Below are positions 34,911 through 44,103 of a DNA stretch of 55,717 nt, one piece after another. The notes under the pieces are model-generated. The model had not been told where the DNA came from, ran no database searches, and saw only the letters and a list, made by a program, of their open reading frames with translations. The DNA comes from Anaerolineales bacterium. Lineage in GTDB: Bacteria > Chloroflexota > Anaerolineae > Anaerolineales > UBA4823. Each line of letters begins with the position of its first letter. Within the stretch, counting starts at the first letter, position 1. The position numbers and the translations under genes are program-made. The DNA is taken from NCBI GenBank assembly GCA_016932955.1, contig JAFGBV010000104.1:1-55717 (forward strand), in the 5' to 3' direction.

Positions 34911-36659
34911 ATGAATAAGCCATACATCTTCTTGCATGTGTCCTGGCTCATCTCAACGCTTATCTTTCCCATGCTGGTGCTGGGACCATTTGGGGACATC
35001 TTCGAGTCTCAAACCCTGCGCCTGATGGCTTTTGCCCTGTTGACAATGGGAGGGAGCTGGCTCTTCCGCCATAGCGGGAGAAAAAGCACCGCATCAGATG
35101 GCATGCCTGGATGGGGAACGGCTGGACTGATCACGATCATTACCTATGCCGCGGCGTACCGCCTGGCGCTCTTCATCCCCGATGTATCCACCTATCCCTT
35201 CTCCTTGGGCTGGTCTGAAGCCAGCCGCTATTACTATGCGTCGCTGTTTTTTTCCAGGCAGATCTACGATGTTCAGGCTCCCCTCTCGGTATTGCACTCC
35301 AGCCGCTACCTGATGCAGTCGCTGCCCTTTGCCATCCCCCACTCTGCCCTATGGCTGCACCGATTGTGGCAGGTGATCTTATGGCTTGCTTTCGCCGGAG
35401 GCGCTGGCTGGCTCTTGGCATGGCGCTTGCGCGGTGATCTCCAAACCAGGTGGGCTTTTCCATTTGCGTTATGGGCAGCGCTGTTCACTTTTCAGGGGCC
35501 CATCTACTATCACCTGTTGCTGATGGTTGTTGTGGTGCTGTGGAAGGTTGATAGCCGCCGTTTCTGGCTGACACTCGTGGTGGTGATACTGGCCTCCGCT
35601 TGGGCCGGGATCAGCCGGATCAACTGGCTGCCTGTGCCAGGGATGTTGGCTGCCTCCCTTTATTTGATTGAAATACCTTCCCAGAGGGGAAAAGGCTGGC
35701 TTTATTTTCTGCCTCCGCTTGTCTGGACATTGGTTGGCACGCTGGTCGGATTCTTGACCCAGATGGTTTACCAGGCCTGGTCAGGCAACCCTCCCGAATT
35801 GTTCGGCTCGGCGTTTGAGTCGGACCTGCTGTGGTACCGCCTGCTGCCAAATCCAACTTACCCCCTGGGGATGCTCCCCAGTGTGGCGCTGGTATCACTG
35901 CCGATCGGGCTGCTGCTGGTTCTGCGCATCGTTGGAGAACGCAGGTTGCTCAGTAAAATGGATGCTCTGCGCATCTTGGGCCTAGGGGCGATCTTGTTCG
36001 TGCTGCTGGCAGGAGGCATTGTCGTCAGCCTGAAGATTGGCGGGGGGAGCAACCTGCACAACATGGATGCTTACCTAGCGTTGCTGCTGGTGATCGGCAG
36101 TTACCTGTACTTCGCTCGTTTCCAATTCCAGAATCCTGGTGATTCGGCTCGTTTCCCCCGGCCTTATCCCCTGCTGGTTGGGACGGCGGTTGCCATCCCG
36201 ATCCTATTCACCATCACCGCTGGCGGTGTTCTTCCGATGAGAGATTTGCCATCCGCGCAGGCCGCGCTGGAGACAATCAATCAAAGCGTCCAGCAGGCGC
36301 GTGCTCAAGATGGCGAGGTGCTTTTCATCAACCAGCGACACTTGCTAACCTTCGGCATGGTTGAGAATGTGCCCCTGATCGATGAATATGAGCTGGTTTT
36401 CCTGATGGAAATGGCCATGGCAGGCAACCAGAGTTACCTGGACGCTTTTCATACTGACCTGCAAAACCAGCGCTTTGCCCTGATCATCTCAGAAACGCTG
36501 AGTACCAAATTACAGGGCAGCAGCCATTCTTTCGGCGAGGAGAATGATGCCTGGGTAGAGAATGTTTCAGTACCAGTGCTGTGCTATTATGAAACATCCC
36601 AAGAGCTGGAAGGCTTCAACATTCAACTCTATGTTCCCCGCCGGGAGCCCTGCAAGTGA
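34911..36659 (+). CDS. Large membrane protein of unknown function
   Basis: The 582-residue protein has about 12 membrane spans in the first 450 residues and a soluble C-terminal domain (about 450-582) with a hydrophilic stretch EEFSFGE-type acidic region. No family motif is recognised with confidence. The layout (spans, then extracytoplasmic tail) resembles surface-polysaccharide membrane proteins such as GT-C enzymes. An ATG at 34905 is also in frame. It is followed six bases later by another membrane protein and is probably co-transcribed with it. Confidence 0.6.
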   Translation: MNKPYIFLHVSWLISTLIFPMLVLGPFGDIFESQTLRLMAFALLTMGGSWLFRHSGRKSTASDGMPGWGTAGLITIITYAAAYRLALFIPDVSTYPFSLGWSEASRYYYASLFFSRQIYDVQAPLSVLHSSRYLMQSLPFAIPHSALWLHRLWQVILWLAFAGGAGWLLAWRLRGDLQTRWAFPFALWAALFTFQGPIYYHLLLMVVVVLWKVDSRRFWLTLVVVILASAWAGISRINWLPVPGMLAASLYLIEIPSQRGKGWLYFLPPLVWTLVGTLVGFLTQMVYQAWSGNPPELFGSAFESDLLWYRLLPNPTYPLGMLPSVALVSLPIGLLLVLRIVGERRLLSKMDALRILGLGAILFVLLAGGIVVSLKIGGGSNLHNMDAYLALLLVIGSYLYFARFQFQNPGDSARFPRPYPLLVGTAVAIPILFTITAGGVLPMRDLPSAQAALETINQSVQQARAQDGEVLFINQRHLLTFGMVENVPLIDEYELVFLMEMAMAGNQSYLDAFHTDLQNQRFALIISETLSTKLQGSSHSFGEENDAWVENVSVPVLCYYETSQELEGFNIQLYVPRREPCK

Positions 36660-36665
36660 GGAAGC

Positions 36666-38669
36666 ATGTACTGGCTACGCAGTAATGATCTGGTCAGCCT
36701 CGTGAGCCTTGCATTGCTCAGCAGTTGCTGGGCGCTGGGAGGTTGGATGCTCACCACCCACGCCTTCCGCCTGCGCGCCTCGGAACGATTGATCAGCGGC
36801 CTGGCAACCGGCATGCTGCTGTTCATCGGCCTGGGCAATCTCTTATCCAACCTGCTACCCGAAGCAGTATCCTTTTGGGCTGCTGCCTTGCTTGTACTGG
36901 CTGGGGGGATGCTGGCTGCCCGACGCTCTGCAATCTCAAAGCGCCGCCCCTGGCTGGATTGGAGAGACCTGCGCGCCTGGCCCGCCTTGCTGGCGTTGCT
37001 GATCCTGACCATGCTGTTCCAGGCTATCCAGAGCGGGTTGGCGATTTTCGACGAGTACCTGCACATTCCTCTCGTTTCAACCATGGCGGCAGGGGATATT
37101 CCTCCTCATTTCTATCTTAATCCCGATACTCGCTTCGCTTACCATTACGGCATCCAGGTGTATGCGGCCAGCCTGGTGCGATTGGGGGATTTCTTCCCCT
37201 GGAGCGCCTGGGATCTCAGCCGAGCGATTGCCATCGCCTTCACGCTGGTGCTGGGTTGGATCTGGGTGCGACGAGTCACTGGCAGCCGCCTGGCAGCCTG
37301 GCTGGGCAGCTTTGCGTTCACCTTTGCCGGAGGGACGCGCTGGCTGCTGCTCCTGTTGCCTGCCTCTTGGCGAGGTTGGCTGGACGCAGGCGTCCATCTG
37401 GCGAACACCGGCAAGGATACCGCAGCCGTCTTTTCGGCCGCACTGCAAGGTCCCTGGATCATCGAGGGGGGCGGACAGATTCCGTTCCCATTTGCCTTCC
37501 ACAGTGGTTTTTTTGTCCCGGTGATGTTCGCCCTGGGCAGCACAGGGGCAATGCTGTACATGACCATTTTGCTCCTGCTGCTACTCTTGCCGCGCCCGCG
37601 GTTCTCACCAGCGGGGTTGATCATCTGGAGCCTGCTCTTTGCCACCCTGGCGCTCAGCGCCGAGCACCTTTTTGCTGCAATCTGGACTGGCATTGCCCTG
37701 GTTGGCGGCTATGCTTTCCTGCAGCGGCAGCGCAAGGCGGAGCTGATGCAGTGGGGGTTTGTGCTGCTCGCCAGCGCCATCTTGGCAGCCATCCAGGGCG
37801 GCTTCGTTACTGAGACGCTGCGCGGCTTGCTGTTGCCGCTGCTGGGCCAGCCAGCGCTGAGCAACAACGCCTACGATTTCAACCTGCGCTGGCCCCCGGC
37901 CATTCCCACTGCCCACACGGAGCCGCTTTCGATCTTTGATGCGCGCCAGCTCGTCGCGCTGCTGGCCGAGATGAGCCCTGTGCTGCTACTGGCCCCAGCA
38001 GTCATCATTCTTACAGTGAAAAAGATCCATCGCATCTCGTGGTTTTGGAGCGGCCTAAGCATCAGTGCTATTCTGAGCGTGCTTTTTGCCTTGTTCATCC
38101 GATACGGTGTTGACCGCTCGATGACGCGCATGCCGGCTACGGCCTTGTGGACCTGGCTGGTGCTGGGTTTCCCACTGCTGTGGAAGGCGCTGCCGCGCCT
38201 GCGCTTTGCCCGCCTGGGTGTTGCCTTGGGTTACATCCTTACGCTGACCGCTGGTGTCGTTATCTTTGTGGTGCAGCTTGCCAATATCCCGGTTACGCAA
38301 TATACCTATTTCATCGATGCGCTGGATGCCGGGTTCTGCGCTGATTACTGGGGCGAGCTTCCACCAGGAGCGCAGGTACTGGACCATGAGGCTTCGCGCG
38401 CTCCGACGATCTTCGGCAGGATCCCGCGCGCCCACGCAGAGATCTACATCCCCCTGCCAGAATGGGAAGCGCTGATTGCCAACCCCGATCCGGTGCGCGC
38501 AGCCCAGGCTGGCTTTGACTACGTCTACCTGGATAAAGCCTGGTGGGTCAAGCTGACCAGCGCCCAGCAGGAAACATTGATGCAGCCCTGCGTGGATATC
38601 ATCGAGGAGCGCAAGTCGACTTTTGGCTATCGACTGCTGCTCGATATCAGCGCCTGCAGGCTGAGGTAG
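36666..38669 (+). CDS. Large membrane protein, GT-C-like, unknown substrate
   Basis: The 667-residue protein has about 12-13 membrane spans and a soluble C-terminal part (about 560-667). The loop IFDEYLHIPLVSTMAAGDIPP near residue 125 has an acidic pair, as in the catalytic loop of GT-C glycosyltransferases, followed by RFAYHYGIQVY. GTGAGGAAGC before the ATG is an adequate ribosome-binding site. It resembles the previous gene in general build but not in detail. Assignment as glycosyltransferase is inference. Confidence 0.65.
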   Translation: MYWLRSNDLVSLVSLALLSSCWALGGWMLTTHAFRLRASERLISGLATGMLLFIGLGNLLSNLLPEAVSFWAAALLVLAGGMLAARRSAISKRRPWLDWRDLRAWPALLALLILTMLFQAIQSGLAIFDEYLHIPLVSTMAAGDIPPHFYLNPDTRFAYHYGIQVYAASLVRLGDFFPWSAWDLSRAIAIAFTLVLGWIWVRRVTGSRLAAWLGSFAFTFAGGTRWLLLLLPASWRGWLDAGVHLANTGKDTAAVFSAALQGPWIIEGGGQIPFPFAFHSGFFVPVMFALGSTGAMLYMTILLLLLLLPRPRFSPAGLIIWSLLFATLALSAEHLFAAIWTGIALVGGYAFLQRQRKAELMQWGFVLLASAILAAIQGGFVTETLRGLLLPLLGQPALSNNAYDFNLRWPPAIPTAHTEPLSIFDARQLVALLAEMSPVLLLAPAVIILTVKKIHRISWFWSGLSISAILSVLFALFIRYGVDRSMTRMPATALWTWLVLGFPLLWKALPRLRFARLGVALGYILTLTAGVVIFVVQLANIPVTQYTYFIDALDAGFCADYWGELPPGAQVLDHEASRAPTIFGRIPRAHAEIYIPLPEWEALIANPDPVRAAQAGFDYVYLDKAWWVKLTSAQQETLMQPCVDIIEERKSTFGYRLLLDISACRLR

Positions 38670-39019
38670 CATCGATAGCAGATTAACAAAAGGATTCAAT
38701 TCGAACTGGGCGAGGAGGACGGGGTGAGAGATCGATTAAGCTTGGGCAGGGATGGGCTATTTAGAAACAGAAGACACGAGGGCTATTCCTATCATGGCAC
38801 AGAATGGTTATTCAAATTTTACTGTTTCTATCATGATCTCCACAACAGATCGGGACGATTTTTGGGGGGCGGGATCGTAGTCGGAGGTAAGAGCAGCTTT
38901 GGTGCCCAGGTTACCGGGTTAGGACAGCACGACCTGCCTGTACACAAAGGATGGATTTTCCGGGGGCGTGGTATAATACGCGCCGCTTTTGACTATGATT
39001 GCGAAAGAGGAAACAGGAA
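38670..39019 (+). other. 350-base gap with TATAAT and a weak ORF
   Basis: The gap is more AT-rich than its neighbours. A GTG at 38724 has a strong ribosome-binding site (GAGGAGG at 38712-38718) and opens 99 codons that end in an ATGA overlap with the methyltransferase start at 39020. The codon choice (AGA, TTA, CTA) and Arg/Gly-rich product are unlike neighbouring genes and no family is recognised. TATAAT at 38972-38977 is the probable -10 of the next gene. I see no known riboswitch or tRNA. Confidence 0.4.
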
Positions 39020-39023
39020 ATGA
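38724..39023 (+). CDS. Doubtful 99-codon ORF of atypical composition
   Basis: GTG start with GAGGAGG five bases before it, and stop overlapping the next ATG by four bases. These two features favour a real gene. Against it: codon use unlike the neighbours, no recognised domain, and an internal TATAAT. It could be a decayed or foreign gene. Confidence 0.22.
   Translation: MRDRLSLGRDGLFRNRRHEGYSYHGTEWLFKFYCFYHDLHNRSGRFLGGGIVVGGKSSFGAQVTGLGQHDLPVHKGWIFRGRGIIRAAFDYDCERGNRK
38972..38977 (+). promoter_or_regulatory. -10 box upstream of the methyltransferase
   Basis: A perfect TATAAT lies 42 bases before ATG 39020. No convincing -35 is seen. AGAGG and ACAGGAA in the leader are candidate ribosome-binding sites. 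Confidence 0.45.
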
Positions 39024-39820
39024 AAATTGATTATCAAGAGACCACCAGCGATCTGCTAGCGCGCATCGATATCCATCAAAAATACGGTGGGCGTGATATT
39101 GACCAGTGGATGCTGGAGCTGCTCAATGTTCAGAAAGGGGCGCGCATCCTGGATGTAGGCTGTGGCGCCGGAAAGCAATGCTTTGTCTTCTTCAATGCCT
39201 TGCAAGGAGATTGCGATATCACCGGTGGGGATGTCTCCACCGAGCTGCTCGCCAAAGCCAACCAGGAAAACGCGCGCACCGGCAACCGCGTGCGCTTCAT
39301 GGAACTGGATTTCAACCATCGTTTCCCCCTGGAAGATAACCAGTACGACCTGCTCTCGGCGTGCTTCACGATCTATTACGCCGCCGATATCCCCTTTACC
39401 ATCAGCGAAATGCACCGTGTGCTCAAGCCTGGCGGCAGGCTGTTCACCAGCGGGCCGATGCCCGAAAACAAGCGCCTGTTCTACGAGATCATCAAAGAAG
39501 CCACGGATAAGCCGATCCCGCCCATGCCGGGCAGCTCGCGCTATGGCAGTCACATCCTGGATACCCTACGCGCCCAATTCTCACAGGTAGAAGTGCATAT
39601 TTTCGAAAATCCACTCACCTTCGAGGCCGTCGAGCCGTTCCTCACCTACACCCGCGCCTCCCTTTCAGAAGACCGCAAGCTGTGGAAAGGCTTCTTCGAG
39701 CAGAAGGGCGATTTCGAGCGCGTGATGGAGCAGATCGCGGCAGTGGCAACCCGCCGCCTGGAACAGGAAGGCAAGCTGGTGATGACCAAAGTAGTGGGCG
39801 GATTCATCGCCCACAAGTAA
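39020..39820 (+). CDS. Class I SAM-dependent methyltransferase
   Basis: The 266-residue protein has motif I ILDVGCGAGKQ near residue 45, the acidic loop after strand two (GGDVST) and the LSACFTIYYAAD region, then HRVLKPGGRLF. It methylates an unknown substrate, probably a sugar or lipid-linked glycan given the surrounding glycosyl genes. ATG 39020 follows an ACAGGAA site; a longer frame to 38999 is not needed. A PIG-L deacetylase gene follows 25 bases later. Confidence 0.85.
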   Translation: MKIDYQETTSDLLARIDIHQKYGGRDIDQWMLELLNVQKGARILDVGCGAGKQCFVFFNALQGDCDITGGDVSTELLAKANQENARTGNRVRFMELDFNHRFPLEDNQYDLLSACFTIYYAADIPFTISEMHRVLKPGGRLFTSGPMPENKRLFYEIIKEATDKPIPPMPGSSRYGSHILDTLRAQFSQVEVHIFENPLTFEAVEPFLTYTRASLSEDRKLWKGFFEQKGDFERVMEQIAAVATRRLEQEGKLVMTKVVGGFIAHK

Positions 39821-39845
39821 ATTCGCGAAACAAATCAAGTGCAAA

Positions 39846-40481
39846 ATGCTATTCTACGGTAGAAAGATCCTCTTTGTTGGCGCGCACCCGGATGATATTG
39901 AATTGGGCTGCGGCGCATTCATTGCCAATATCATCAGCAAGGCCGAGATCATCTGCGTGACGCTTTCTGATAACCAGAAGAACCCGGCGCTGAAGGGCGT
40001 TGTGGAAGAACACCGACGCAGCATGGCGGTTCTGGGCATCCAGCCTGAAAACGATTTCCTGGAAGCGTTTGTGACGCGCAAATTTCCCGAGATGCGACAG
40101 GAGATCCTGGAATACCTCTTCCAGCTCAACCGCCGCTTCCGCCCGGATATTGTAATCACCCATACGCGGCAGGATATCCACCAGGATCACAATCAAACCA
40201 CAGAGGAAGTTCTGCGCGCCTTCCGCGGCACAACCGTGTTGGGCTATGACGCCTTGCGCAGCAGTTATGGCTTCTTCCCCCATTTTCTGGTGGAGGTGAC
40301 GGAGAAAGATGTAGAGCGCAAGATCGAAGCGCTGGCGCAGTATAAAACTTATAACGACAAATATTATTTTGATCAGCAGGTGTTGCGAGCAACTCTGATC
40401 CGGCATGGTGCGCTGGCTGAGAAGCCCTTTGCAGAAGGGTTTGATATCTTGCGCATCGTCGGCAACTTCGACACATGCTGA
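39846..40481 (+). CDS. PIG-L family deacetylase
   Basis: The 211-residue protein has the zinc motif AHPDDIE (residues 13-19) and the second metal-site motif HQDHN, both diagnostic for the LmbE/PIG-L family that removes N-acetyl groups from GlcNAc-containing substrates. Length is normal. No convincing ribosome-binding site precedes the ATG. Next to a methyltransferase in a polysaccharide locus, it may deacetylate an amino sugar before modification. A hairpin follows the stop. Confidence 0.88.
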   Translation: MLFYGRKILFVGAHPDDIELGCGAFIANIISKAEIICVTLSDNQKNPALKGVVEEHRRSMAVLGIQPENDFLEAFVTRKFPEMRQEILEYLFQLNRRFRPDIVITHTRQDIHQDHNQTTEEVLRAFRGTTVLGYDALRSSYGFFPHFLVEVTEKDVERKIEALAQYKTYNDKYYFDQQVLRATLIRHGALAEKPFAEGFDILRIVGNFDTC

Positions 40482-40491
40482 TGAAGCAAAT

Positions 40492-40526
40492 TCGGGATAA
40501 TGGGGTTGTTGCCCCATACCCCGAAC
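40492..40526 (+). terminator. Two-part stem-loop after the deacetylase gene
   Basis: TTCGGG (40492-40497) pairs with CCCGAA (40521-40526) and ATGGGG (40501-40506) with CCCCAT (40513-40518), with small internal loops. No T-tract follows. It separates the deacetylase from the promoter at 40582. Confidence 0.5.
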
Positions 40527-40581
40527 TGAAATTGCTTATATCCTGCTGCAATTCTCAGCGTGGGATGTATTCTTTTGCCTC

Positions 40582-40609
40582 TTGACCGGTTACAGTCAGC
40601 GGTTATAAT
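40582..40609 (+). promoter_or_regulatory. Strong promoter of the winged-helix regulator
   Basis: TTGACC (40582-40587), a 16-base spacer and TATAAT (40604-40609). Transcription would start near 40616, within the dyad described separately. Confidence 0.7.
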
Positions 40610-40623
40610 TCAGTCATTGAATT
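40607..40623 (+). promoter_or_regulatory. Operator-like dyad AATTCA-N5-TGAATT at the regulator gene
   Basis: AATTCA (40607-40612) and TGAATT (40618-40623) repeat exactly the dyad before gmd, with the same 5-base gap and identical 10-base flanks. It overlaps the -10 and start site, so a bound protein should block transcription. Confidence 0.55.
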
Positions 40624-40633
40624 TTGAACCGAC

Positions 40634-41110
40634 ATGAATATCTCCCCTGAACCCGTCCGAGAAATGACCTTGCTCGAGCAGATCGAGCGCGACCCGGATA
40701 TCACGCAGGCCTCCCTGGCCACCCAGCTTGGCGTGGCAGTTGGCACGGTGAACTGGCATCTCAAACGCCTGGTTGCCAAAGGCTATGTGAAAGTCAAAAG
40801 GGCCGAACGGCGCAAACTGCGTTATATCATCACGCCAGAAGGGATCGCGTTCCGCGCCCACCTGACAATCGACTATATCGAGCAATCGATGCTGCTCTAC
40901 CGCAAGACGCGACAGCGCGTGCGCGACCTGCTCAGCGAAGCGCGCCGGGCAGGATATGAACAGGTGCACATTGATGGAGATGGCGATATTGCCGATATCT
41001 GCCGCCTCACCTGCCTGGAGATGGGCTTTAAAGTGACAACCAGCGAGCCTGCCGCCATCCTGGATGTAAAGGGAATGAAAGTTGCCCTGAAAATGGAGGA
41101 ACGACAATGA
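40634..41110 (+). CDS. Winged helix-turn-helix regulator
   Basis: The 158-residue protein begins with a winged-helix domain (about 10-75): DITQASLATQLGVAVGTVNWHLKRLVAKGYVKV, similar to MarR-type regulators that accompany exopolysaccharide loci. A second region (about 80-158) is unassigned. The promoter overlaps an operator-like dyad that is also present at gmd, so autoregulation plus control of gmd is plausible but not shown. The stop overlaps the next ATG (ATGA), coupling it to the epimerase gene. Confidence 0.82.
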   Translation: MNISPEPVREMTLLEQIERDPDITQASLATQLGVAVGTVNWHLKRLVAKGYVKVKRAERRKLRYIITPEGIAFRAHLTIDYIEQSMLLYRKTRQRVRDLLSEARRAGYEQVHIDGDGDIADICRLTCLEMGFKVTTSEPAAILDVKGMKVALKMEERQ

Positions 41111-42147
41111 GTGAAACCAGCGCCAATGCGATTGCTCCACCTGAGGGCCATGTGCTGGTGACGGGAGCCGCAGGCTATATTGGCTCGATACTGTGCGGCG
41201 AGCTGCTGCGCCAGGGGTATCGCGTGACGGCGATTGACGATCTGATCTTTGGCGGCGAGTCTTTGCTGGCATACCTGGCAAATCCTGGCTTCCATTTCGT
41301 CAAGGCCAATGTGTGGGAGCCGCGTGCGGTGCGTAATGCATTGCGCGAAGATTGGCCCGCACCAGTAGCAGTCATCCACTTAGCCGCCATCGTCGGCTTC
41401 CCTGCCTGCCAGGCGGTTGGACGGCAAGTAGCCTGGCGTTACAACGTTGAAGCCACTGAGCGTGTCTACGAACAGGTAAACAATATGGGCAGCCAGCGCT
41501 TCATTTACGCCTCTACCTACAGCAATTATGGGCTTTCGCAAAACGGCAAGCCGGTAACCGAGGACTCACCGCTCACGCCACAATCCTTGTATGCGGAAAC
41601 CAAGATCGCTGCCGAGCGTTTCTTGTTGGGGCAGGGAAATGGGAGTTGTGTGCCACTGATCTTCCGCCTGGCAACACTTTATGGCATCTCGCCGCGCACG
41701 CGCTTTGACCTGATCATCAACCAGTTCGTGCTGGAGGCTTACCTGCGCCGCGAGCTGCTGATTTACCAGCGCGGATACTCGCGCTCGTTTGTGCATATCC
41801 GCGACGTGGTGCGCGGTTTCACCATGGGCTTGCAAGCCAACACGGAAACGATCCGCGGCCAGGTGTTCAACCTGGGTTCAGAAAACGGCAACTATACAAA
41901 AGATCAGATCATCGCCCTGGTGCTCAAACGGCTCCCCGAAACCGTTGTGCAGTATAAAGACATGACCTTTGGAGGGGATATGCGTGATATTACCGTATCC
42001 TTTGAGAAAATCCGCGCCGCCTTGGGTTTCGAGACCCAGCTCACGGCGGATGATGGCATCAAGGAAGTGCTGCACGCCATTCGCAGCGGGCTGATCAGCA
42101 ACCCCAGCGATGCCCGCTACCGCAATGCGCAGTTCATCGTCAGCTAG
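41107..42147 (+). CDS. NAD-dependent sugar epimerase/dehydratase
   Basis: The 346-residue extended SDR has TGAAGYIGSILC at the NAD site, the YAETK catalytic motif (Y-x3-K) and an acceptor loop. It resembles nucleotide-sugar epimerases or reductases. GGAGG precedes the ATG, which overlaps the stop of the regulator. Its position directly before a GDP-fucose-synthase-like gene suggests a role with GDP- or UDP-deoxysugars. The exact reaction cannot be set from the sequence. Confidence 0.8.
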   Translation: MSETSANAIAPPEGHVLVTGAAGYIGSILCGELLRQGYRVTAIDDLIFGGESLLAYLANPGFHFVKANVWEPRAVRNALREDWPAPVAVIHLAAIVGFPACQAVGRQVAWRYNVEATERVYEQVNNMGSQRFIYASTYSNYGLSQNGKPVTEDSPLTPQSLYAETKIAAERFLLGQGNGSCVPLIFRLATLYGISPRTRFDLIINQFVLEAYLRRELLIYQRGYSRSFVHIRDVVRGFTMGLQANTETIRGQVFNLGSENGNYTKDQIIALVLKRLPETVVQYKDMTFGGDMRDITVSFEKIRAALGFETQLTADDGIKEVLHAIRSGLISNPSDARYRNAQFIVS

Positions 42148-42221
42148 AAAGGTCAAAGCGTTTACAATTATCACCCGCTTCTGGTCACCAACAAACAAGC
42201 AACTAAAACCTGGAGAAGATC

Positions 42222-43187
42222 ATGAACCATCTGGAATCAAAGCCTGAAAACTTTTGGCAAGGAAAGCGTGTTTGCGTCACAGGGGGAGCAGGATTCTTAG
42301 GCTCCTTCGTCCTGGAAGGGTTGAAAAAGCGCGGAGTAGAACAGGTCTATGTTCCCCTGATCGAAGAATACGATCTGGTGAAGCCAGAAGATATCCAGCG
42401 CATGTATGATACTGCACGGCCTGATATTGTCATCCACCTGGCCGCGCTGGCAGGAGGAATCGGCGCGAACCGCGCCCGTCCGGCGGATTTCTTTTATATC
42501 AACTTGATGATGGGCGTGCAGTTGATGCACGAGGCATGGAAGCGCGAGCTGGAGAAGTTCGTTGCCATCGGCACAGTATGCGCCTACCCCAAGTTCACCC
42601 CCATCCCCTTCAAAGAGGAAAACCTGTGGGATGGCTACCCCGAAGAAACCAACGCCCCTTACGGCCTGGCGAAGAAGATGCTGCTGGTACAGGCACAGGC
42701 TTATCGCGAGCAGTACGGCTTCAATGCCATTTATCTGATGCCGGTCAACCTCTACGGGCCGCGCGACAATTTTGACCTGCAGACCTCGCATGTGATCCCT
42801 GCGCTGATCCGCAAGTGCGTGGAGGCAAAGGAGCGCGGCGATGGCGAGATCGTCCTGTGGGGAGATGGCTCGCCCACGCGCGAATTCCTGTACGCAGGCG
42901 ACGCCGCCGATGGCATCCTGACTGCAGCCGAACGCTACAACGGAAGCGAGCCGGTGAACCTTGGCTCTGGTAAGGAGATCAGCATCCGTGACCTGGCGAA
43001 CTTGATTGCCCGCCTGACCCACTTCGAAGGCAAGATCGTGTGGGATACCAGCCAGCCCAACGGCCAACCGCGCCGCGCCCTGGATACCAGCCGGGCGGCA
43101 GAATACTTTAACTGGCAAGCGCAGGTGTCGTTTGAAGAGGGCCTGTCCCAAACGATCACCTGGTACCTGGCTAAGCGACAGAAATAA
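42222..43187 (+). CDS. fcl: GDP-L-fucose synthase-like epimerase/reductase
   Basis: The 321-residue protein has the Rossmann motif [39 protein letters not shown], catalytic [19 protein letters not shown] and [10 protein letters not shown], all characteristic of GDP-L-fucose synthases, which convert GDP-4-keto-6-deoxymannose from Gmd. The usual GSSC of the active-site loop is GTVC, so the catalytic serine is replaced by threonine. TGGAGAAG precedes the ATG. Together with gmd at 32284 it gives a potential GDP-fucose route. Confidence 0.82.
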   Translation: MNHLESKPENFWQGKRVCVTGGAGFLGSFVLEGLKKRGVEQVYVPLIEEYDLVKPEDIQRMYDTARPDIVIHLAALAGGIGANRARPADFFYINLMMGVQLMHEAWKRELEKFVAIGTVCAYPKFTPIPFKEENLWDGYPEETNAPYGLAKKMLLVQAQAYREQYGFNAIYLMPVNLYGPRDNFDLQTSHVIPALIRKCVEAKERGDGEIVLWGDGSPTREFLYAGDAADGILTAAERYNGSEPVNLGSGKEISIRDLANLIARLTHFEGKIVWDTSQPNGQPRRALDTSRAAEYFNWQAQVSFEEGLSQTITWYLAKRQK

Positions 43188-43222
43188 ACGCCAAGGGCTG
43201 CCCAGCGCTCCAAAGATCTGAC

Positions 43223-44101
43223 ATGACTCAATCTCCCCTCCCGACCAAACGCTACGAAGAGGTGCTCTTCATCCGACCCTCGCGCGGCCTGGCTGCACTC
43301 AACCTGCGCGACCTGTGGATCTACCGCGAGCTGATCTACTTTCTCACCTGGCGCGACCTCAAGGTGCGTTACAAGCAAACGCTGCTAGGCGCAGCCTGGG
43401 CTGTTCTGCAGCCATTGATCCAGATGGTGATCTTCAGCCTGCTTTTCGGGGGCGTGGCAAAACTCTCCTCCGAGGGGCTGCCCTACCCGTTGTTCAACTT
43501 TGCTGCGCTGCTGCCCTGGGGCTTATTCTCCAAAGCCATTTCAGATGCCGGGCGATCCCTGGTGCAAAACCGAAACATGATCACCAAGGTTTATTTTCCG
43601 CGCCTGGTGATCCCGATCGGCTCTGTGCTGGCGGGGCTGGTTGATTTTGCGATTGCCTTCGTGGTCCTGGTGGCAATTATGGCTTACTACCAGTTCAGAC
43701 CTGAGGGCGGTTTTCAATTCCAGTTTACACCTGCTCTGTGGACGCTGCCGTTGTTTATTTTGCTAACCATGATCACCGCCCTCGGCGCCAGCCTGTGGCT
43801 TTCAGCCTTAAACGTGATCTATCGCGATGTTGGCTATGTGTTGCCTTTCCTGAACCAGGTCTGGTTCTTCCTCACCCCGATTGTCTATTCTTCCGAGCAA
43901 GTTGTCTCGCCGAGCCTGAAGCTCATTTATTCGCTCAATCCGATGGCGGGCGTGGTGGAGGGCTTCCGCTGGGCGCTGCTGGGAGCCCAGAATGCCCCTG
44001 GCCCGATGATTGCCATCTCCACCGCGGTTGCCTTGCTGCTGCTGGTCAGCGGGTTGTTCTATTTCCGCAACATGGAACGCAACTTTGCAGACGAGATCTA
44101 A
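43223..44101 (+). CDS. ABC-2 type polysaccharide export permease (Wzm-like)
   Basis: The 292-residue protein has an amphipathic, basic N-terminus (IYRELIYFLTWRDLKVRYKQTLLGAAW) and six membrane helices, as in Wzm/RfbA/KpsM-type permeases. It exports lipid-linked polysaccharide in partnership with an ATPase. The ATPase gene starts two bases after its stop. There is no clear ribosome-binding site before the ATG at 43223. Confidence 0.9.
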   Translation: MTQSPLPTKRYEEVLFIRPSRGLAALNLRDLWIYRELIYFLTWRDLKVRYKQTLLGAAWAVLQPLIQMVIFSLLFGGVAKLSSEGLPYPLFNFAALLPWGLFSKAISDAGRSLVQNRNMITKVYFPRLVIPIGSVLAGLVDFAIAFVVLVAIMAYYQFRPEGGFQFQFTPALWTLPLFILLTMITALGASLWLSALNVIYRDVGYVLPFLNQVWFFLTPIVYSSEQVVSPSLKLIYSLNPMAGVVEGFRWALLGAQNAPGPMIAISTAVALLLLVSGLFYFRNMERNFADEI

Positions 44102-44103
44102 GC

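Noticed and set aside
42297..43151. Minus-strand 284-residue open frame
   Set aside because: It lies fully antisense to the GDP-fucose-synthase-like gene, whose motifs are clear. It is a shadow of biased codon use.
43738..44103. N-terminal extension of the Wzt ATPase
   Set aside because: It runs in another frame through the permease gene; ATG 44104 starts the ABC domain directly.
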